Positions 57,301 through 64,000 of a DNA stretch of 64,000 nucleotides are shown piece by piece. The notes below the pieces were generated by a model. The model worked only from the letters and a program-made list of their open reading frames with translations. It was not told the origin of the DNA and did not search any database. A program made the position numbers and the translations under genes. Source of the stretch: Dryocosmus kuriphilus (lineage: Eukaryota; Arthropoda; Insecta; Hymenoptera; Cynipidae); assembly GCA_038277395.1 (NCBI GenBank), contig CM076191.1:182234687-182298686 (forward strand), read 5' to 3'. How positions within the stretch are numbered: the first letter of the stretch is position 1; every line of letters starts with the position of its first letter.

Positions 57301-60300
57301 AAACGGTTAAAAAAGCACTGTTTATTCGATTGATTTGCGTTATTTAGAATTTAAAATAAAATATTTTTGTATAAAAATATGGTTGTTTAGAATCAACCGG
57401 TGTGTAGGGTTTCTAAAATTCAAGTTATTATTTGTTGTAGAGTTTTACGGTATAAGATTAAACCGTGATGAGTTTAAATATGAAATATTTAATTTTTAAA
57501 AATAAATATGGTTGTTTAGAAACAAACGGTGTGTAGGGTTTTAAAATTTTTAATTACTACTTTGAGTAGAGTTTTATGGTATAGAATTAAATTGTGGTGA
57601 ATTTAAATTTAAAATATTTAATTTTTAAAAATAAATATGATTGTGTAGAAGCAAACGGTTGTAGGGTTTAAAATTTTTTAATTGCTACTTTGTGTAGAAT
57701 TTTTTGGTGTATGATTAAACCGTGCTGAGTTTAAATTAAAAATATTTGATTTCTTAAATAAATATAATTGTGTAGAATCAAACGTTATGGAGTTTGCGGT
57801 GTAGAATTTTCAAATGTAGAATTTAATTTTGTAGAATCGCTACCGCTCCAAAAAATGATTATGATAGAGAAGATGATTTTTTTCGGGAATTTAAAATTTC
57901 GGCAGTTCACTAATTTCAAGAATTTTCTGATTTCGGGATTTTAAAGTCTCGAAATTTTAAACTATTGTATTTAAAAAATTTGGTAATTATGTAATTTGCG
58001 GAGTTGAATAATTTCGGCAATTTGACATTCCTGAATTTGTCTAGTTTCATGAAACTTTTACTTTCAAAATATTTAATTTTTGTTAATAAATATTTTCGAT
58101 AAGTTTTTTTTTTTCTCGAAATATTGGAAATTTTCAGTTTTCGAAAATTTTATATTCTGGTAATTATATTTTCGGGATTTTTCAATACTAGGGATTTTTC
58201 TTTTTTGGTAAAATTATATCAACCCAGTAATTTATATATTTTTCAAATTATTTCCTTCTATCTTACTCAAAAAAATATTTTGAACAACTCAGGGCTCTGT
58301 ACTGAAAGGAATATACTAAACAAATTAACAAGAAAAAGGAATCAAAATATGTACATCAACTGAAAAAAAAAACATTTTTTTAAATTTCAAACATGTTTGA
58401 GTGTACGGATTTCAAAGAAACATGATTTTCCATTAATCCAAAGTTCAAAAATTTTAAAGGAATTGTACAAGTTTTAAGGAGTTTAAAAAAATTCCAAGGG
58501 ATTCCAGAAGAAATGAAAATATTTCAAGTAATTTGTAAGGATTTCAAGGGATTTTAAAGAATTTCCTAAGAATTAAAAATATTATACGGGATGTCTAGGG
58601 ATTTCGGCGAATTAAAAAAATTTCAAGGAGTTCAGAAGATTTAAAGGTTTTTAAAGATTTAAAGGGATTTCAAAAAAGACAAAATTTAAGGGAATTTCAA
58701 ATATTTTAGGGGATTTTTTTGCAAGTTATTTCAAAGGATATTACAAGATCAAGAGATTTTATAGGAATACATATGAATATTTCGGAATATGTTTGAAAGC
58801 AAATCATGGAATACTTGGATTATGTAGGAATATGAGGGGATATTTGGGAATACCTAAGAATATTTGGGAATATTGACGGAATACATGGGAATATTTCCTG
58901 AGTATACCAGGAATACTTGAGTCGTCGCTCCCTCGTTTTTTTTCAATCTTTGATCTTCTTGAATTTTTTTCTGACTTATTTTTATCAATAAAAAGTTCTG
59001 AAGTGTTCAGCAGATTTTTCGAAGTTAGCTGAAAAATTTTTTAAGCACGAAAATGACTATAAAGATTGAGAGCCATATCATGTAAACAGTTACTAATAAT
59101 AAATCAAGTCCTCCTTTAATCCCCTTTTTTTTACCTAAAAATGAATTACTGAACCGTTGTGATCCCTGAAAACATCTTTATTTTTCCTTTTTGTAAGAAC
59201 CTTAAATTGAAATGAAGTCTTTCTATGCTTTTATTAATAATTATATAAAATGTACAGCCAACGCCGCGGAATCCTTGGCAGGACAACGGTAGAGGGGACG
59301 CCACTGAAAGCGGGGCTGGTTCACCACCGGAAAAGAGACCGAGAAGTTATTCTCCAGCACTAGGAAACCACGTAGAACCAAAGACAGACCTTCAGGAGTC
59401 TCTTTTGGGACAGGCACTAGAAGGTGGTCCCACGATACACACGCCACCTATCAACAACGTGCAGGTAAATTTTCTTCTTTGCACTATCTGCTAGTTTTTT
59501 TAAATTTAATATAATATTGATATCATTATATTTTCAGGCGCAGTCTACTGGAGAGGACTCGAATTCCATGTCAGACAATGAAGAGGATACATCGAACAAT
59601 GATAGTATGCTAAATTCCGTCAAGACAGAACCTAACGATCTTCTTAATGACTCCATGGAACATCATCGTAGTAGTTTTCCCGCTGCACTGTTAGGACTTC
59701 AAGGTAATTTATCAGCTCATACTTACAATGATACAAAAGAGTTAGATTTTTGTTCTGATTAATATTTAAAAAATTAATTTTCAGGTTTGATGCCAGGACC
59801 TTCTGGGATTCACGCAGCGAATCAGGATCCAAACTATGGTAAGTAGTCGAAATGTACTTTAATTTCACCTAACGGTCATAGCCCAAACTAGAATCCTCCC
59901 GTTGTTCCTTAGAACTCTGGTCTCTCGCTATTGCGTTGAATGCATGGAACTCTCGTACCTCTCACAACCCTGTATCCCCCTTCCCAAAAAACACGGTGAG
60001 TAGCGCATTAAAGAAAGGACTAGAGTCACGCTAAAAATCCAATTACTGATTGCGACTTCCCAATCTAAAATCGGACGTCCCGTTTCCGAAACTTTTTCGT
60101 GAGACAGAACGAACGATGAATGAAATTGCTTTGCGTCTTTTAAAGCAACAGAGACCGAAGGTGGAGGAGATAAAACTAAGAACATTATTTGCGATATAAA
60201 AAAGAAATTATTCGGGAAAAGTCTTTTTTAAATTCGATACGCGAATTGGAAGTAGTATCTTCCTTTTTTTTTTCATGATTTCTGGGTAAAGATGGCATGG

Positions 60301-61246
60301 TGGTGAAATCATTTAAGGGGGGATAATGTGATGGGGAACGAGTTTGTGGGGCGGGAGTCGGTTGTGGGGAAATCGCGAAAGAGAATAAAACTGCTTAGTA
60401 GATAATAATGAAATAGAGGAACAGGAAGGAGGGCTGTGGGAGGAGAGAGGCGATTAGTGTTTAAGGGATCGTTCGAGGTTGGCTGAGGACTGAAATTGGC
60501 TGGTGGTTCCAGGGCGATGGCAGCCCTCAGGAGGAGACGGTTCAGGCTCGGATTCCGGTTGGCTGCCGGGCACGACCTCGAGAAGCGAATCTGCCGGGCC
60601 TGGAACTCAGCAGAGCAGTGGCGTCAACTCCAAGCAGGATCAGCTCTCGTCCCTCCTGCACCATCATCACCATCATCATCACCATCACCACCATGCCAAT
60701 AACCAAAAGTCGCAGCAGCAACCTACCCCCAACTCCCTCAATAGTCTCAACAACCTCAACACAGAGCAACTTTCTTTGATGCACCAAAAATTGCAGAACA
60801 ACTTGCAGAATTTACAGCAGCAACAGCATAGATCTATCAAGAACGATCAGCTCAACCTGATGTTGCAGTCGTGTGCCAAGAAAAACCTGGATGGAATGTC
60901 AATTCTCCATCCCTATCAGCAGCATCAGTTTGACCCCAACAATCCAAAGCCAAAGTGTCCTGAATGTGGGAAGATCTACTCGAACAATTCAAATCTCAAG
61001 CAGCACATAGTGAATGTTCACACTGTGCAAACTGAGTATATATCTTGCCACGTGTGCAGCAAGCAATTCAAGACGAAGCAGTATTTGCAGATTCACCTCC
61101 TGTCGATGCATGGTATTAGGAAACGGAAAAGCTACCCGGTCTACCAAATGCAGCCATCTGTTTCACAGGGCAGTACACCTCAACCATCACCGCAACATCC
61201 ATTTGTGACAGGAACAAGCGAAAGATGGTCAGAGGAGAAGCCCTGA
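54114..61246 (+). CDS. abrupt-type BTB/C2H2 zinc-finger factor (partial, 5 exons)
   Basis: Exons 54114-54347, 59258-59464, 59538-59703, 59785-59838 and 60513-61246 join in frame to 464 residues plus stop. In order: C-terminal half of a BTB domain (1-62), a linker with QESLLGQALE, GEDSNS, FPAALLGLQG and MPGPSGI, a low-complexity part with 12 His, and two C2H2 fingers. From what is known of Drosophila abrupt, that protein has the same blocks in the same order (HPIVILRDV, ESLLGQALE, GEDSNS, LGLQG, GPSGI), which fixes the identity better than the BTB half alone. BTB mediates dimerisation, the fingers bind DNA, and the protein acts in the nucleus in dendrite, muscle-attachment and epithelial patterning. 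The N-terminal BTB exon was not found upstream, so the preceding intron is probably longer than 54 kb. The finger exon may be one of several alternative cassettes. Confidence 0.9.
54409..56571. mobile_element. 2.2-kb foldback element in the ab intron
   Basis: The ends are TTTTATAAATGGGGCATTC and its complement. The arms (54409-55300 and 55690-56571) share CATGTGTAGCTA-type blocks and then run as tandem units of about 125 bp: AAAATGGCGG, AAGTTTTTTGATTTGCAT, GACACTTGACAC and TTTTCTGGGTCGCTGATTTC. The left arm has about five units and the right arm about four, inverted. No clear target duplication. Confidence 0.88.
55406..55615 (+). pseudogene. coding-like fragment at the centre of the foldback
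   Basis: A 69-residue frame between the two arms. ILTPQALFNWAKNHFKNIKI and RFQSALPVPENL have the composition of a real protein, unlike the repeat frames around it. It opens after CTTACAG (55395), a possible acceptor. I do not recognise a family; it could be a transposon protein remnant or a captured exon. Confidence 0.35.
56662..56676 (+). repeat. poly(C) run of 15
   Basis: Homopolymer between the two foldback elements, followed by GCCC and CCCCC. A likely length-polymorphic or sequencing-prone site. Confidence 0.9.
56710..57849. mobile_element. 1.1-kb foldback element of CTACAC repeats
   Basis: The inverted ends are GCTGTAGCGATTCTACAAAA and TTTTGTAGAATCGCTACCGC. The arms are tandem units of about 115 bp with CTACACCGTTTGATTCTACAC, ATATTTATTT and CGTAAAACTCTACAC on the left, and their complements on the right; the switch is near 57300. 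Confidence 0.88.
57850..58430. other. AT-rich intron sequence
   Basis: Degenerate TTTCGGGATTT / AATTTCGG words at 57890-58200. No coding signal; the 79-residue frame at 58124 has no domain. Confidence 0.5.
58440..58920. repeat. degenerate array followed by GAATATTTGGGAATAC words
   Basis: First about 300 bp of GATTTCAAGG-type words at 9-12-bp spacing, then 58760-58920 with about nine GAATA-TTGGGAATA words at about 12-15-bp spacing. The same two blocks in the same nesting but inverted lie at 63340-63970. Confidence 0.8.
58921..59257. other. intron sequence before the second ab exon
   Basis: No repeat recognised apart from T runs; ends in the acceptor TGTACAG. Confidence 0.6.
59258..59464 (+). 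CDS. abrupt exon: linker with ESLLGQALE block
   Basis: Acceptor ATGTACAG to 59257, donor CAG|GTAAAT at 59465, phase 0 on both sides, 69 codons. It contains GSPPEKRPRSYSPALG and DLQESLLGQALEGG. KRPRS is a possible nuclear localisation patch. The 4.9-kb intron before it is filled by two foldback elements. Confidence 0.9.
59538..59703 (+). CDS. abrupt exon: acidic linker
   Basis: Acceptor TATTTTCAG to 59537, donor AAG|GTAATT at 59704; starts in phase 0 and ends one base into a codon. It encodes AQSTGEDSNSMSDNEEDTSN, an acidic Ser/Asp/Asn-rich stretch, then VKTEPNDLLNDSM (VKTEP is a sumoylation-like site, by pattern only) and FPAALLGLQ. The preceding intron is only 73 bp. Confidence 0.9.
59785..59838 (+). 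CDS. abrupt exon: 54-bp microexon with MPGPSGI
   Basis: Acceptor AATTTTCAG to 59784, donor ATG|GTAAGT at 59839. With the preceding base it reads GLMPGPSGIHAANQDPNY and ends one base into a Gly codon. The conserved GPSGI block of abrupt sits here, just before the point where finger exons would be chosen. Intron before it: 81 bp. Confidence 0.87.
59839..60512. other. 674-bp intron before the finger exon
   Basis: Purine-rich second half (60300-60480, GGGG- and GGAGG-rich) without a good pyrimidine tract before the acceptor, which makes this a weak 3' splice site and a candidate regulated exon. Confidence 0.6.
60513..61246 (+). CDS. abrupt terminal exon: His/Gln-rich part and two C2H2 fingers
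   Basis: Acceptor GGTTCCAG to 60512 keeps the frame; CCCTCAG to 60530 would too, dropping six residues. A Gly/Ser-rich start is followed by 12 His codons (about 60660-60695, mixed CAC/CAT), Gln/Asn-rich sequence, then finger 1 (60956-61021, CPEC-X12-H-X4-H) and finger 2 (61046-61111, CHVC-X12-H-X4-H) linked by TVQTEYIS, a basic GIRKRKSYPVY and a short tail to TGA. Spacing equals that of abrupt fingers, but the residues between the ligands differ from the finger pair I know for Drosophila ab, which suggests an alternative cassette. Confidence 0.88.
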
Positions 61247-62789
61247 TAGAACAACTAGTCCAAAGACTATATGAAGAACTCTTTTGTGAGGTGAAACGTG
61301 CATGAAGCTTGTGTAAATAGAAGCGCAAGTAAACGCTAAAGCCCCATCTGAGCAACCGGATTTTGTTCTTAGGTATTTTTGTATTAGTCTTAAGGCCGTA
61401 GTTGAGATGTCGATAAGGATATAGAGAGGGGGTAACTTCTTGGGATTGGCCGACCTATTTTCGACTTATTCTCCTAGTACAGTACACAAGGCGTCTCCCT
61501 TTCGAGCCGACGTCAAGTCTGATAAATAAGTTACTTCGATTGGGCAGTAGAGAGAAATATTTTCCCGTTTTCTCCCTCGAGAAATTACGACAAGCTCCTG
61601 CGATCAGAATACACACGCAATCAATTTCTTTGTAGGGATTCGTCGTAAGACTTTGCAAATGTTCAGTTTTTTTCAAGATCTTCTGAAGGACATTTTTTAA
61701 CTTAATGCTAAAAACTTTTAATATAGTCATATTTAAACTTAAAACTGTTTAAACTTAGGTTCAAATTTTGAAAACTTTGAAAGGTATACTAATTGGCTGT
61801 GAGTGATGCATAGTATGAGTTAGTTTAATTTGAAGATTTTTTAGCTTATGTGACTTCCTACATACCCTATCACGCATACGCGTCCGTTAGAATTACAGGA
61901 GAGTACATCGTATTGATCTCCACGATTCAACAAACAACGCCTAGTGCCTCCCGCTCCTGTCCTAACTCCATCTACTCTCCCTCCTTTTTTTTTCGTTCCA
62001 TTTTGTTCGTCTACTCTCCTTCTTGTGAGGCACCCTCACCTCCCTCTTTCATCTTCATGCGTGGACTAAGAAGAAGGAAACTCATCCTACCACTCGTGTC
62101 CAGAAAGACTATTCTTAAGTTTTGCTCCTTACTTCTCCCTTTTTTTCTACCCCGGGTCTGGGTAAACGCTTTCTCTAGTTTACTAGAAAGCAAGAAAACA
62201 GGAAGTCTCATTTTCTCCCAACCGAAGAGAACCTCTTGAATGATGAAAGTTCTTAAAAGTCCCTTTTTTGTTACCTTTTTGTACATTTTATTTTGAAATC
62301 GACGAAAAACGGGTAAACAAATTCTTCAGATAAAGTGTGATTTTGTAATAGATTCCATTCAACTGATATTTTTTCTTGTTTTGGGTATTGTTTTTGTAAT
62401 TGTGGCTTAAAGTTTCAAGTTAAATTTCCAACAAGTAAAAGTATGGTCTTTCGGTGTTTGAGAATCACTGACAAAACAAACCCTGGCAGCTTATCCAATT
62501 CCGCGGTATTTCCACGAATCTCTTTCACCCCCGCGACTCGAGCCGAGCCAGCGTGATGGAGGTTCGCATTTGTTCTCCTCCACACCCCCACCTTCCCTAC
62601 TAGAGTCTTACTTTGCTCTTCAGCCATCACCTCCTGCTCTCTACTTTTGTCCATCTAGAAAGACCCTGTTCTCTTTATTTCGTGCCATCAGCGTAAAAGT
62701 ACATAAGGGGCCTAGCCCACATTTTTACAATTTTACAAGAGAGACAAAAGAGTTCTCAAAAATCGAATTTTTAATTTAAAAAAAAAAAA
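61247..62789 (+). other. probable 3' UTR and downstream sequence of ab
   Basis: About 1.5 kb of mostly unique sequence follows the stop. Open frames here (61850-62239 plus; 62011-62286 minus) have no domain. No convincing AATAAA with a downstream GT-rich element could be fixed, so the transcript end is unknown. Confidence 0.45.
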
Positions 62790-63250
62790 AAGATAAAAGT
62801 ACTTTCGAGATATATCAGTGCTGAATTAAAGCCTAGAGTTTTGATTGGAAAAAGTTATTAGATTCTGAGTAAATGGAGGGGAAATTTTTTTTTCGTTTTA
62901 GACGCGCGCTTTTTCAACTTTGGTCGATAATAAAAAATCCAATTTTAAATTGTAAAAAAGTGGGAAAGTACTGTTGAGATAAATCAGTACTGAATCGATA
63001 CAAAACAAGTTTGATTAAAAAATATCACTAGGTGTGGGGAACTTTGAGGGGAGTGTTTTTTCCCTCGAGGGGCATGTTTTTCTCAACTTTGGATGGATAT
63101 TAAAAACCCAGTTTTCAATTAACTCAAAAAATGAGAAAATACTTTTGAAGTAAAGCAGTGTTGAATTAAAGCCTGAAAAGTTTGATTGGTAAATTTTATT
63201 AAATTTTGAGAAAATGAGAGAAATTTTTTTTCGCTCTAAGTCCAATATTC
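62790..63250. repeat. three-unit tandem repeat (~165 bp)
   Basis: AAAGTACT-T-GAGATA-ATCAGT, TGAATTAAAGCC, GTTTGATT and TTTTTCTCAACTTTGG-CGATA-TAAAAA recur starting near 62790, 62955 and 63130; the third unit is cut short by the next array. Confidence 0.8.
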
Positions 63251-63339
63251 TTAAATATTCCAGGGATCACAGTCTTTCCCGTTTCCCTCTTTTTTTCAAA
63301 ATTCTCTTTTTTTCCCCTGTTCTCCTTTTATTATATTTT

Positions 63340-63970
63340 TAAAAAGAACTTTTTGAAATGTAAGAAATCTTTTGAAATTTTTGAAAACCTTGGAAATTCT
63401 TTGTGAAATTTCTTGAAATAAATTGAAATTTTTGTGATATCTTTAATCTTTGTGATATATTTTTAAAATCTTGAAAATTTTTAAAATCTTTTTGAAATCT
63501 TTTTAAATCTTTGAAAACCTTTAATATCTTTGACATTTTTGAAATGTTCGAAAATCCTTTGAAAGCTTCGTAAAAACTATTAAATAATTGAAGTCTTCTC
63601 GAAATGTTTGAAATTTTTATGAAATCTTTTACATCTTAGTGAAACGTTTAAAACCTATTGAAATGTTTGAGAGTTTTCAAATATTTGTAAAATATTTTAA
63701 ATCATCGTGAAATATTTCTAAATCTTTGAAATCTTTGAAACTTTGGTAAAATATTTTGAAATATTTCGAATCTTTGTGACATCTACTAAAATCTTTTAAA
63801 ATTTGTGAAATACTTGAAGTCTTTGTACACAGTTAAATAATTAAAAAATTGAATATTCCAAGTTGTTCAACTGGAAAGTTCAATATTCCTAAATATTCCT
63901 AAGTATTCCTAGTATTTACATATATTCCGAAGCATGCCCAAATATTCCGAAGTATTCTTTGAGAATATAT
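63340..63970. repeat. degenerate array, inverted relative to 58440-58920
   Basis: TTTGAAATCTTT / CTTGAAATT words at 9-13-bp spacing to about 63830, then ATATTCCTAAATATTCC words to 63970. Orientation and order are the mirror image of the array in the last long ab intron. Confidence 0.8.
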
Positions 63971-64000
63971 TCCTCGTACACCCAAACTAAGAGTGGCCGA

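Noticed and set aside
60542..60787. 81-residue minus frame with a Met/Val run
   Set aside because: Antisense of the His run in the ab finger exon.
61850..62239. 129-residue plus frame after the ab stop
   Set aside because: No domain or start context; better explained as 3' UTR.
63015..63536. Minus frames rich in Phe/Lys/Ser
   Set aside because: They follow the tandem and degenerate repeats at the right end.

Overview
This window is eukaryotic, AT-rich, intron-split and very rich in repeats. It carries the middle and 3' part of an insect abrupt-type (ab) BTB/zinc-finger transcription factor gene. The protein sequence and the mix of mobile elements (three Penelope-like elements, LINEs with Lys/Glu-rich ORF1, PIF/Harbinger, hAT, many foldback elements) fit an insect, perhaps a hymenopteran. 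The order is an inference and cannot be fixed from this sequence alone.

Layout. 1-11855: a satellite array of about 84 monomers of about 142 bp, with 7-monomer (about 993 bp) and about 36-monomer (about 5.1 kb) higher-order repeats. 12221-14990: three 220-bp tandem units, the second split by a 2.09-kb minus-strand LINE that keeps ORF1 but has lost ORF2 (16-bp target duplication). 16.1-18.0 kb: minus-strand Penelope-like (PLE) relic with a hammerhead-like motif. 19.0-20.0 kb: small repeats and a hairpin. 21.8-25.0 kb: a terminal-inverted-repeat element holding a SAM-domain gene relic and a nested PIF/Harbinger copy with TAA duplications. 25.3-29.2 kb: a 4-kb hAT-like element filled with short degenerate repeats. 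29.2-33.2 kb: mostly unique sequence. 33.2-40.5 kb: a plus-strand PLE split by a 5'-truncated LINE (15-bp target duplication), two foldback elements and a hammerhead ribozyme candidate. 41-49.7 kb: MITEs, foldback elements, a second hAT-like MITE and two members of a TTAA-flanked family. 50.8-51.5 kb: another degenerate array. 52.3-54.0 kb: a third PLE relic between arms of a long inverted repeat.

The host gene runs on the plus strand in five exons, 54114-54347, 59258-59464, 59538-59703, 59785-59838 and 60513-61246. All junctions keep one reading frame (1395 nt, 464 residues plus stop). The exons encode the C-terminal half of the BTB domain, a linker with abrupt-like blocks, and a terminal exon with a 12-His run, Gln/Asn-rich sequence and two C2H2 fingers. 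No N-terminal BTB exon was found upstream, so everything from 1 to 54113 looks like intron or 5' flank of this gene, swollen by nested insertions. Two more foldback elements (54.4-56.6 and 56.7-57.8 kb) fill the 4.9-kb intron. Beyond the stop come probable 3' UTR, a three-unit tandem repeat, and a degenerate array inverted relative to one in the last long intron.

Apart from ab there is no convincing intact protein-coding gene. The transposon ORFs carry stops, frameshifts or lost catalytic parts. All coordinates and motif matches were read by eye without alignment software, so repeat boundaries may be off by some bases.
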